DNA of 64,000 nt. Origin: Coprobacillaceae bacterium UN01-12pH3A (GTDB taxonomy: Bacteria; Bacillota_I; Bacilli_A; Erysipelotrichales; Coprobacillaceae). Below are positions 18,149 through 29,600 of this stretch, in pieces. The notes under the pieces were generated by a model. It searched no databases. It worked only from the letters and a program-made list of their open reading frames with translations, and had not been told where the DNA came from. Position numbers and translations under genes: made by a program. The DNA lies in assembly GCA_027676805.1 (NCBI GenBank), contig JAQENU010000004.1:124001-188000 (forward strand), written 5' to 3'. Within the stretch, counting starts at the first letter, position 1, and every line of letters begins with the position of its first letter.

Positions 18149-18217
18149 ATATTCTGTTTTGGTTTATGATAAAGATAAGAGAAGATATTGATGTACATTG
18201 AAAAGGAGGGCATTAAA

Positions 18218-18409
18218 GTGGAAGATAAAAAAATTACCTGTCCGGTTTGCGGACATGATGTCATGAAATCAGGCAGGTTAAATCCACCGGCATATGTCGT
18301 TGAAATGAAGTCGATTGTAAATTTAAAACGCTCGGAGGTGCATGTGACATTCTGTGCAAAATGCGGTGAAATTATCAGTATGAAAGTAGCCGATCCTCAT
18401 AAATTCTAA
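18218..18409 (+). CDS. Small zinc-ribbon protein, 63 aa
   Basis: Two CxxC pairs (CPVC near residue 7, CAKC near residue 47) define a zinc ribbon; the rest is unremarkable. Initiation at the GTG at 18218 is inferred because AAGGAGGG lies 8 bases upstream, whereas the ATG at 18191 would place that site inside the gene. Function is unknown; similar mini-proteins are common stand-alone ribbons in Firmicutes. A terminator hairpin follows. Confidence 0.7.
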   Translation: MEDKKITCPVCGHDVMKSGRLNPPAYVVEMKSIVNLKRSEVHVTFCAKCGEIISMKVADPHKF

Positions 18410-18413
18410 TTTG

Positions 18414-18451
18414 AGCTGAATCTGTCTGTTAAAGGCATGATTCAGCTTTTA
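18414..18451 (+). terminator. Terminator of the zinc-ribbon gene
   Basis: AGCTGAATC (18414-18422) pairs perfectly with GATTCAGCT (18439-18447); the T run is short. Confidence 0.6.
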
Positions 18452-18559
18452 AGCTGTATAAATTATAAAGTTGCGTGAAAAAGCAGCGCGGTTGCGCAAT
18501 AGTTGGTAGTAAAAAGCATAATATTTTGATACGTTGTAGAAGGTAATAGGGGGAATACT

Positions 18560-19135
18560 ATGACAATCGGAGAAAAGATAGGGGAACTAAGAAAACTTAA
18601 AGGTGTTTCACAGGAAATTTTAGCCAGTGAACTGGGGGTCAGCAGGCAAGCTGTTTCAAAATGGGAGCATGGACTATCAAAGCCTAGCACAGAAAATTTA
18701 AGATGTTTAGCTGCTTATTTTGACATAGATTTAGAACAGTTCTTAGACTTAAATACCAATATTGGCATTGTTTATGATTCACAGGCAATCTTGCTTGATG
18801 TAGTGCATAATAAAAAGAATATAAAAACAGCAGTTGCTTTGGTCAGTTTATTTTTAATCACATTTATTCCGGCAGTCTATTTGAAGATCATTGACTTTGA
18901 TCAGTCGGTCACATTATTGATAGCCACTGTTTCCGGAGGAATTATGTTTATCTTAGCTTTATTTATCATCAGTTTAGTCATGCGCTATGTGTATAAGGAC
19001 TGCATAAACAGAGGCATTCGTCCGTGGTTTTTTGTAATCCTCTCAATAAGCATCGTCGGACTGGTGATCTATTTATTATGTCGAGATTCTATTTCTAAAC
19101 ATTCGATTGAAAATAAAAAGGAGAAGCAGGCATGA
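18560..19135 (+). CDS. XRE-family regulator with membrane domain
   Basis: A 191-residue protein: an XRE helix-turn-helix (about residues 6-60; LGVSRQAVSKWEHGLSKP) joined to a C-terminal region with three hydrophobic segments (about 90-180). GGGGGAA precedes the start. It overlaps the CPBP protease gene by 4 bases (ATGA), so the two are co-translated. A DNA-binding domain tethered to the membrane could itself be a target of the neighbouring protease, or sense membrane state; this is inference. Confidence 0.82.
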   Translation: MTIGEKIGELRKLKGVSQEILASELGVSRQAVSKWEHGLSKPSTENLRCLAAYFDIDLEQFLDLNTNIGIVYDSQAILLDVVHNKKNIKTAVALVSLFLITFIPAVYLKIIDFDQSVTLLIATVSGGIMFILALFIISLVMRYVYKDCINRGIRPWFFVILSISIVGLVIYLLCRDSISKHSIENKKEKQA

Positions 19136-19932
19136 GCGGAATAAAAAAGATAAGTATTGTTTTTCTTGCTTTTATAGTATTGTTTATTGGTAATTTGTTT
19201 GTTGGAGGGTTACTGGCAACTCAGCGTATGTGGCTGATTTTAGATGGATTCTGTGTCATTATATCGATCTGTTTATTATTAAAATACAAACTTCCTGATG
19301 TGAATAAAGTTATAATCGCATTCGGGCTAAGTATATTAGTAGCCTTGTCATATCTATCAAATGTCATGATTAATTCTCGTTCGATGCTGATGAATCCAAT
19401 CATAACGTTCATTGGTATATTAGCTGTATACAGTACCTTTAATCATTATCACAAACAGGCACTGCCTTTTATCAAAAACGGGAAGTATCAACCGCTCATT
19501 ACTGTTTTGTTAGGACTGAGCATCGGCGTTTTATTAGGCACTGTCAATTTAATCCTTGCGAGTCAGCCGGTGGCATTTAACTTTAGTATTTATAATTTAC
19601 TGGGGTCTTTCAGTCCTGCCATTATGGAAGAATTGGTCATGAGAACACTGTTTTATGCCCTATGCCTGCATTTTTTTAAAGGCAGGATAGAATCAAAAGC
19701 TCAGCATCTGATATGCCTTTTTATGATGGTAATGCCCCATGTCCTCATTCATACACCAAACCTTTTTATTCAGCTGGGATTAATAGGGGGACTGATTAAT
19801 ACATTGATTTATGTTGCTTTATACGGCTTGCCTTTTGCCTTACTGCAAAAGAAATGGGATCTTTCTTCGACGATGTTAGCGCATGGCCTTGTCGATTTCC
19901 TACGATTTTGTTTTGTCGGATTGCCGGGTTAA
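19132..19932 (+). CDS. CPBP-family intramembrane metalloprotease
   Basis: A 266-residue protein with seven to eight membrane segments and the CPBP/Abi motifs: EELVMR (Glu166, Glu167, Arg171), a His-containing helix (MMVMPHVLIH) and a final HGLVDF. These form a metal site within the membrane, as in Rce1-type CAAX proteases. In Firmicutes many members give self-immunity to bacteriocins or process peptides; no bacteriocin gene is visible here. It is translationally coupled to the membrane-bound XRE regulator and ends before a long terminator. Confidence 0.85.
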   Translation: MSGIKKISIVFLAFIVLFIGNLFVGGLLATQRMWLILDGFCVIISICLLLKYKLPDVNKVIIAFGLSILVALSYLSNVMINSRSMLMNPIITFIGILAVYSTFNHYHKQALPFIKNGKYQPLITVLLGLSIGVLLGTVNLILASQPVAFNFSIYNLLGSFSPAIMEELVMRTLFYALCLHFFKGRIESKAQHLICLFMMVMPHVLIHTPNLFIQLGLIGGLINTLIYVALYGLPFALLQKKWDLSSTMLAHGLVDFLRFCFVGLPG

Positions 19933-19972
19933 ACAGAATAATGTGTTTAAATTAAGGATTAGTACAAAACAC

Positions 19973-20016
19973 AAAAAGCAGTCATTTTACTTATAAAAGT
20001 AAAGTGGCTGCTTTTT
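19973..20016 (+). terminator. Long hairpin terminator after the CPBP gene
   Basis: Continuous stem of about 20 pairs: AAAAAGCAGTCATTTTACTT (19973-19992) with its near-perfect complement ending in GGCTGCTTTTT, including G-T pairs and a short ATAA loop. It is symmetric enough to act on both strands. Confidence 0.8.
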
Positions 20017-20676
20017 AATTTGAATGTTATCCCAAGCGGTCATAACGTATACATTATGAACATATATATTTAACAAAAAATAAGCGTATAAAAATCATTA
20101 AACCCTACTAATTTAGTACAATTTTTACTAAAAATTAACGTTTGACTTTACTTTTAGAGTATGATTAAATTAAATAGGAAAATAGATAATTAGTGTATTC
20201 ACAACGTATACAATTTGAATTAATCCATATAGTAGCTTATAGGTCATTTTAGAAGAAGCTAATAATTAAATACATATCTTATATTTGTATAAAAAACAAA
20301 TATTAAACTTATTATTTTTAATATCAGATTTATATGGTTGATAGCCTGTATGTGAATTAAATAACATGTATGCGTAAAATTTCATATATTAATATGAAAT
20401 AATTGTGGGTAAATAGCGAATATTGTTAGAAATTAGAGATTTTCACATGTTTTAATACATAAAAATAGGTTTATATTTCCAAATTTTATCATCAGATTAT
20501 GTGATATTTTGTTTAATTATTTTCAATTTTTTACGTAAAAGTCAGAGGTGCAGCAAGTCATCTTCAAAAGATTTAATTTTATATAAAAGGAATCATTGAT
20601 TGAATTTTATAATTCGAATCAACTTTTTTCGGTTTCAGATAGATATATGGTTAGGAAAAGAAAGGATGAAGGATTT
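20017..20676 (+). promoter_or_regulatory. Long AT-rich upstream region of the giant surface-protein gene
   Basis: No gene is visible. A plausible promoter is TTGACT (20142-20147), 17-base spacer, TTAAAT (20165-20170), giving an mRNA leader of about 500 bases. AACGTATACA occurs twice (about 20044 and 20203) flanking the promoter, and TTTAGTA/TACTAAA forms an inverted repeat near 20112-20132. The stretch is markedly more AT-rich than the genes on either side. Confidence 0.45.
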
Positions 20677-23600
20677 ATGGGGACTAAAAAGCGAATAGGT
20701 AAATTACTGAAAATGTGTATGCAGTTTGTATTGGTTTTTGCCATATTATTTTCAGCGATGGAGTGGAATGGATTTAGCGTTTACGCTGAAAATCAGGAGA
20801 GAACGGGTGCGACTTGCGACACGATTGGACGCCCGGGGGTAAAGGTATCCTTGAAAAAAGTATCTGGCGGAATAGAAACCAGCCAGATGATGACATCTCT
20901 GATCGGTAAAAAAGAAGAACTGATTGTCGATGTGGTGATGGATGCTGAATTTGATAAAGGAGAAGCATTAGGACTGAGCCTGCAAATGAATCTTCCTTAT
21001 CTGTATTATGGAGCTTCAAAAGAAATCCTTTACAGTACCAATATTGAGGATGTGCCTATTGACCAGCGCGGAGATCAGCTGATGGGGATTCAGGCACGTA
21101 TTGTTTCCGGAGGAGATTTTGATGCGACAGACAACACAAAACTCTACAAGGGATCTATGCAGATTACCAGTGCTGCTACAGTAAAACCAAGTGCACCGCA
21201 GACTGTTCGAGTTGCACTGAGTTTTTATGGCCCTGTACCGGAAAATGCTGCTGTTTCAGTTGAAGCAGGGGGCGGATATAAAAAGTACGTAACCGAGGAT
21301 TCGGTAAGCTGTGATGTGAATTATACTATCGCACCAGGTAAAAGTGAAAACAGTACCTATACATTAATCAACTCTAACTTAACTTGGGAGTCAGTTGTGG
21401 AACAAGTGGGAGAGCCTGTAATGTGGGATAAATACAACTACATGACCTATAAAGTGACCATGAAAAACACATCTGTGGATGAAGACAGTTACTTTGATTC
21501 CTTCGATTTAAACTTTACAGTGCCTTCCTTCAGTGAAAAGAGTTACGGGGTCTTGGATCAGGATATTATGGCATGGGTCTATAATGAGAATGGTGATCCA
21601 ATCAAAAATGATGATCTCGAAATTACCGATAGAAGTTATGTCGGGGTTCCAAATCAAGGTGGTGTTTTAGTTTATGATGTAACGGGTAAAACCGAGGAAG
21701 AGTTAAAGAAATGGGATCTTGATACGTATACAAATGTTGATGATGATACGATTATTTATCACTATACGAATAATAGAATTATCAATATTCCAATAAAAGA
21801 TAAGCGCATCAATATGGGAGAAGAACGTGTCTACTATGTTGCCGTTCCGTTTGCCAACAATTTCCCGGAAGCGCTGAATTACAGTTTCAGTACCAAAACA
21901 TATCCAACGATTTACTTTGGGCAGGGGCTTTCATGGTCAAAGACATTAAATGATAATAATCATTTTGTTGCGCCCAGATCGGAACTGAATCATGAAAAAT
22001 ACTTGTTAGATGAAAATAATAATAAAGTCGATCAGTTGAATGTCGCTATCGGAGATACAGTGAACTACTATTTATCCGGATTTAATAATACCGGAAATAT
22101 CCCAGTTTTTAATCCGGTTGTTGTTGATACATTGCCGGAAAACTTCGACTTGCAGAAACTAAGCATTGAATTGGATTATGACAGCAGTGATGCTTCATAT
22201 GTTCCAACCCTAGAACAATGGTTTAAAACAGCGAATCTGATAGAATTTGAGTTTAAGGATGCTTCCGGAAATACCAGCTATGTTGATTTGGGCAGCTTTG
22301 CTCCATCAGGGGATACGAGTACTTCTAAAGTTTGGACACTGGATATGAACGGGAAGATTCAAAGCTATTTAGATACACATACCGGTTCAGAGTTTACCGG
22401 ACATATGCGATTCAATTTAACAGAACGCGTTTATAAGAACGCTGAATTTAATGGCAGAATCGTTGTAAACGGGGTAGCTTCCATCTTACAAGAATATAAG
22501 AATACGATTGATACAAGTTATGAAATGTGGCTCTATACGGCTTCAACCACAACGGCTGAAGAAGGGTATATGATCACTCCAAAAGAAGTGACACAAGATC
22601 AGGCAACGGTAAAAACCGAACCCGGTGTGCCGATGATTTCAACCGATGGGTATCATTATAATTCTGCGAATGGGACTTATTTATACGGAGATCCTTTAGG
22701 AGTTGCCGTGAATGAAGCCAATTCCGGGTTCCGCTATCGTTTAGGAAACAACAGTATTTCTTCAATTATTCCGGCAGTTTTTGAATCAGGTAACCTGCTG
22801 AAAATGGTAAACGGAAAGTATTATGGATTAATCGCAGATTCTATTACCCTTTCTAAAGAACTGCTTGCTGTTAGTGAAATTGATTCCGTAATAATCACCG
22901 ATACTTCGGGTAAAATCGTAACCCTTCAAAGTAATAAGCTTATCACAGACGGTGATGACAAGATCGTCATCAGTAAATCTCAATGGTCTGCTTTAGCTAA
23001 TGTAAATAAAGTACGAGTTACTTTTAAGAAGTTTAATGCAAATATCAGTATTGCTGATGATATTAATATCATGATTAATGGGAAACCGAATCTAGTAGGA
23101 GAGTTAACAGCGACAGGATCATTTGAAACTAAATATAATAATCCGGCAGCTGACAGTAAAGCGACAGATAATGGGACTTTAAAAATCGAAGCGATTGCCC
23201 CTCAATTAACCGGGAAGAGCCACGATGCAGGTGGAAATTATTCATCTGTCAATACCCATGCGACCGGAAATCCGGCACGTTTAGGTGTTCCGAATAAAGA
23301 AGCGAATACAGGATACATCTTTGAAGTCAGCAATGCTTCAAATTCACCGGCGGGTGAAACGAATATATCTGTGGATTTGTCATCAAGTGTAGGTGATAAA
23401 AATATTTGCTCAACCTCATTCTTTGATAGTATTTTCAGAGGAGGAGCATGTCCGCAAAATGTTCATGGATTTGATGTCAGTGATGTCTATCTGTCAAGCA
23501 ATCACGATCAAGTTGGCGCAATTGAACGTATAGAATTTTATGACTGGAATCAGGATTCTAGTAAGGATACCCCAGCGGTTTCAATTGATTTAGCTGATAT

Positions 23601-26600
23601 TACGGTTTTATCTGACGGACGTCTGTTTATTGGTCAGGATCAGTTAGCGGCAATGGAAAGAATCATAGAGATCAAAGTGATTTTCTCAGATTTTTATGGA
23701 CAGAGTGATAAAACAAATCCAGAAAAATTAATGATTCAGATTGATGGGACAACGGATTGGTTTGATAATTTAGATGCAGTCCTGACTTTTGAACCACAGA
23801 ACCCAACGATGGCAGATCAGATTAAGACAGTCACTGCCGGGTTAACGGTAAAAAGACCATCATTGATGGTGCATACTAACATTTACTATTATGAAAATAC
23901 TGCGGAAAAGTCATCTGCTGCCAGTGGAAACAGTGATGGGAACTTAACACGTTTAGGAATCCCTTATGACCGCAATTTTAAGTATCGAGTATCGATTGAA
24001 AATAAGGAAGTCTCTGTGATTGATGATGCCGATTTAACGATTACACTGCCAATTAACGATAAAAGCGGTGATGAAGCGCATACTGGTTTTCATACTACAA
24101 AGGTATTGATAAATAAAAAATTCTTTGAACAGTATACAACCATAAATTCAATAGCTTTATTCGATCGTGATCATTTAAACAATGGAGCGGAGTTTACCTA
24201 CGATCAGACATCAAACACTTTTATTTCATCAGATGGCAAAACATTATCTTTTAATGCAGAAGGAGATTTAGCATTCAGCAAGGAGGATCTGACAGATTTT
24301 GGTATCTCTAACCTTGGTAAAGTGATCATCAACGGACAAAACATTAAATTAAAAGATGATAGTACAGCTGATGCTTGGATTGATTTCTATGGCTATTCGG
24401 ATTCTAATTTTGGTACAGAAAATACTATTACAGCGCTGACAGAAAATTATCTGGATGGCATCCGTGATGATTCCTATAAATTAACTGCAAAAGACAGTTC
24501 TATCTCAACTGTGAGTAAAATGTATTTTGATACAATCCTAACGGCAGGATTCAAAGATAGTGAGCAGACACAGGATACAAATCGCTTCGATCAAACATCT
24601 ACACAAGTAGAGGATGTTCGTTTTGGGTATCGCGATACCAGTGGCGGATACAGCAGCTCAGCTAACGATGGCAATAGCTTTAAAGATGACAGTGAGTTAG
24701 ATATAGGTTATAAAGCGATCGGCTCATACATGCTGGATTTCAGACAGTATTTAAATGTCGGTACAAATTATCCGATCGACTCTAATCCACTTTCCGGATA
24801 TTTAGGGTATGTCTCTCAGGAGCATCAGGGAATGAACTATATTTACACCCAGTCTTTCAATACTGCTGCAAATCTTGAGATGACTATGAATCTTCCGTCA
24901 GATAAGTTTGATACGTATTACATTAAAGTGGATCCACGTGCGATTGACTACTTGCAAAGCATCACCATCACAAGAAGTGATGGGACAACTCAAACATCTC
25001 AAACATTAGAAAGAGATGAATGGATAAGCAAGGTTGGCAATGGAATTGAACAAGACCAAAATAATCAGCCTTATTTCAGAATCAACCTAGCAGATGAGAA
25101 TGCGGATTTGTATGAGACAGTGGCAGCCGGAAGTACAAATACAAGCTACTATAAATCACCGATTGATTATGAAGCAGTCAATCCGGTCACATCTATTGTC
25201 TTTAATTTAAATATTAATCAAACTGAATCCGGTGATGGCATTAATGCGAATAATCCTGATTTTGGTAGCTGGTATAATCCAAATGATCAGAAAACAAAAT
25301 ATATGTTTGAAGTTACCGGACGTTTCTATGAAACGGGGAAAGCGGAAGCAACAGCCTCTACAGAGTTAAAAGTAGGGGGTGACCGCAGTAAAGAAAGAGT
25401 CGATTCAGCAAATAATAATGTGCGTTCTAACTGGTCATATAAGAACACGTATCAATATAAGACAGGTTATTGGTGGAATGAACGTACGACACGTGAATAT
25501 GATGCTCGTCATTTACAATCCACAGCATGGGTAAATGTCCGAAATGATAATAACCAAGTCTTAAAAGGGGTACATGACAGTCCGTCAATTAATCAAGATA
25601 CTGATGTTGAGTATTCTCGCAAGGATTACTTTGCAGTCAGCTTTTATCGTGAGTCAGCAGCCGCTAATCATGATTACAAGTCCGGAAATAATGGCTGGAC
25701 AAATCAGGATTTAGATGACTGGATAAATAAAGTATCATTTGCGGATGAAGTCTACTTAGAAGATACGCTGCCAAAGATAAGAAAAGATGATACTAATGAA
25801 TACTACGGTTTCTTAACGGAAGACCTCTTGATCTCCGAAGAACTGTATAAATATATCGATCGCATTGAGCTGACAAAGCAAAAAGTGGTGAAGGATAGCG
25901 GATCAACGGCTGTACCGGATAGCTCTAACGGAATGAAAGGCTATAAGACAACTGTAGAACAGACACCGTTTATAACGTTAACACAAAGCGATTTGGGTAC
26001 AAAAGATGCAGATAATTATTATAAGATTCTCTTTAAATACAAAGAAAAAGAGGCTGATGCTGTTTCAAATGCCGCTAATGAAATCGTCTTTGAACAGGAT
26101 GATTATCTCTATGGCTATAAAATAGTCTTGAAAAATATTCCCGGCAATGCGGATTATGCCAGAGAATTGTTAGGCAATAATGATTTATTTGCTGCCGATC
26201 CACATGGAAACAGCAGTAAAGTGGATATTAAAGTGGGCGGATATGTTTATTTAATTAAGGATATTAATCCGGTCAGTGACGCTACCAATACCATTAAATC
26301 GACTTTAAAAAATGATTATGCCGATACATTAATTAATCAAAAGACAGATATTGCTTATCTGATGGGATTCAGAATGCCATTTAAAGCTGGATATAAGATT
26401 GAAGGGTTAAACAGTGAGACGACACAATTGGATTATGAAAGTGTGAGTGATACTGCAAATAATATTGAATCGAATATGACTCCGCATACTACAACTTTCG
26501 GTATCAAGGTATGGAATCAAAGCAATGGTGCTGATCCGATTAAAGATAAAGCGACAAGAATTAAAACGGTAGAAATCACAAATAATTTAGATAGCCGTTA

Positions 26601-29600
26601 TAATTTAAAACAGATTCATATTCCGGGAGAATTTATTGATGGAACATGGTTTAACGTTACATCTGTAAAACTGAACTATTCATTAAGCTCTGGTAATGCC
26701 AGTACACTGTTTGATAATGATACAGGTAATGTGAATTCAAAAGATATCACACCATACCTAATCAAATCAGGAACCGATTATTATTTTGATGTAAATAAAT
26801 TCATTGCTGAGATTGCCGGCTCACTGCCTAAATATACAGTCGATAATTCAGCAGAAACATATGTAAAGGAACATATTAATAGTTTTGTTGTGACGATGTC
26901 TGCGGTTAATCCGGATGTAGAAAAAGAAGAAACATTGCTGGCAGCATCTCAATATTTAAGTGTGGATAAGAATGAGGGATTTGCGATCACCTATGATGGC
27001 GTTTGGGCAGACCGTTCCGAAACAGATATCACGAATGATACATGGACTTCACAGTCACGCCCGACATTTGGAATGTCACCGAATAATTATCCTGCAATTT
27101 CAACGGCTACGACAACAAACGTTAAGTTTACAGCGGCGGATTTCAACGCTGAAAATTACCAGGGAAATATTACAGGAACGACAGGTACCAAAAATTACAA
27201 CATAGCCAACTTAGTAGGAAAAATGGAAGTTGCAATCAATAGAGGAGCTGCAGTCAATGGGGCAAACAGCTTTGCCTATGATCGCAGTGAAAATGCAGAT
27301 GGCACCATCGTTGAATTGCCGGTGGATCAAAAGCATATCGTTCCTTATGATTATATTGACTATACCCTTTCGATCAAAGCAAGCGCAGATTCTCCGATTC
27401 CGTTACAGCATGCAGACCTTCGCTTTACTGCACCGGACGGACAGCGTATTGTGGGATGGAAGATCAAAGCCAATGGTGCAGCAAATATTGATAGTGATGA
27501 TATTACAGCATCTGTAAAAGGTGCGTCAGCAGATATCCCAATGCTTGCAGAACACTATTACCTGCAAGATAATGCTGGCACAGAAACGAACTATAAAGAA
27601 TTAAATATCTCAATTGGGGATACCGCTAAGAGTGAATTAGAAAATCAGATTCAAGCAGGACAAGCTGTAGAAATTATTGTCTATACACAGATGAATGCAG
27701 AACTTAAAGATAGTGATGGGAACCCGGCTTTTGAAGGAAAAACAGTGACTGCAAAATATGAGGCTGTCTGTCAGCCTAAGCATACTTACAGCCAGTATTC
27801 GATCAGCGGAAATGGAAATAATACGGCTTACTATGGTGATAATTATTATTCAAGTGATAATGATGTCCTGTATTATCGTAAGAAAACGGATTTCTATCGA
27901 AAGAATGGAACACCTTATAAAGGAAACGATTATACTTCCATCATCACAAGTAAGGTTACATTTAAAGACTCTAATGACTTATATTTTGACTATTCTTTTA
28001 CTGATAACACGACACAGTACGATGGTCAGAAGATGACATTGAAGGTCTCAGGTAAGGATTCTATTACGAATGCAAATGTAGATGCGGCAAATGATCTGCA
28101 TCATGATATGGCAGAAATGATTTATGAAGTATCCTTCTTATCAAAAGAAACGACTTCTTCGGGAACAGAACGCTATTTTAAAGGTTTTGATCTGACTAAA
28201 AAACCGGAATTTAAGTATCCGGCAAACATGAATGAAACACAGCCGATCAAAGTAGAATATTTATTTGATGTGAATGGTGTGGATACTTGGATTGATGAGT
28301 CTTTGGTAGATGAACCATCTGATGCGAGAATGGCAGTTTTAAATACAGCTTATCTTGTTACGGAAGCAAAAAAGATTCGTTGGACTTACTATGATGTTCC
28401 GGCGTTCGGAACGGATGGAAAAGAGATCATATTTGCGACAATTTCAGACCCATTTGTTTTTGAGGGATTGGGACGCTACAACGATATTCGTGAAAACGAT
28501 ACAACACCAATCAAAGATCGTTATACAATGGTAACAGAAGGTCAGGTAACACCGATTCACCAGCATAAAGAAACGATTGATAATACAATCGATGATGTAA
28601 AAACACCTATTACCTTAGATAATTCAGTGAACTACTATGGAGAAGGCGGAGATGAAACCTCCATTGCTCGTGAACGCCCAGTCTTGACTTATCAGACACA
28701 AATCTTTGATACACAGGAAAAAGCAGCTGCCAATTATGATGCAACAGCAATACAAAAGAAGGGCTATCGACCAAATGATACGATGTGGTATAAGGTTTCT
28801 GTCAACAACAATAAATTGAGTGCTGCTGAAGCGGCAGCAGGAAATCAAGGGGTATTATTAGATCCGGTCTTCTATGATAAAGTACCGGAATATGTCACTG
28901 CCAATATGAATAACTTACATGTGCGCTGGCTGGATGCTGATGGCAATGTTAAAACAGATGCACCTAAGATTCAAGTAAAAACGCTGATGAATGTGACGGC
29001 GCCTGATTATGGCGGAGACATGGTTGTGCCAAAATCTTCTGTAAAAGAAGGAGCAGGCGGTAACCTGACAGGAAAGAACTTTGATGATATTATACCGAAT
29101 AAAGATAATTCAACTGAGATTCACTATACAGTGTATGAATTCTCTTTTGAAGGAAACGCTCGCTTAGAAGTAGGCGAACAAATTGAAATTTGGTACGAAG
29201 CAACAGCAAGAGAAGAAAATCTGCCAATGGTTTATGTTAATGACGGTGGAAATGTTTATCCGGAATATTATCCGAAAATGGGAGAATATTATCAGAATTC
29301 ATTCAATCAGGGCAATTCAGGATCGATTGCTGGATGGCCATTAGTAGCTACGGGCAGAGGCGGATCTTTGGGAGATGGAAGAATCAGAGCAGTAGATAAC
29401 AGCAATATTATGATGGATATGAGTTATCTCATTCATGATGTTGGGATCAGCGGAACAATCAATGCAAATGTTGATCGCTGGGAATTTTTAACCGGATCAA
29501 CGACTTATATTCCGGGAAATGCCAGCAATAATCCAGGAACGACACGCTCAGCTTCAGTTTATGGAAACAATGGTGTACTGATGGACTATGACAGTGCTTC

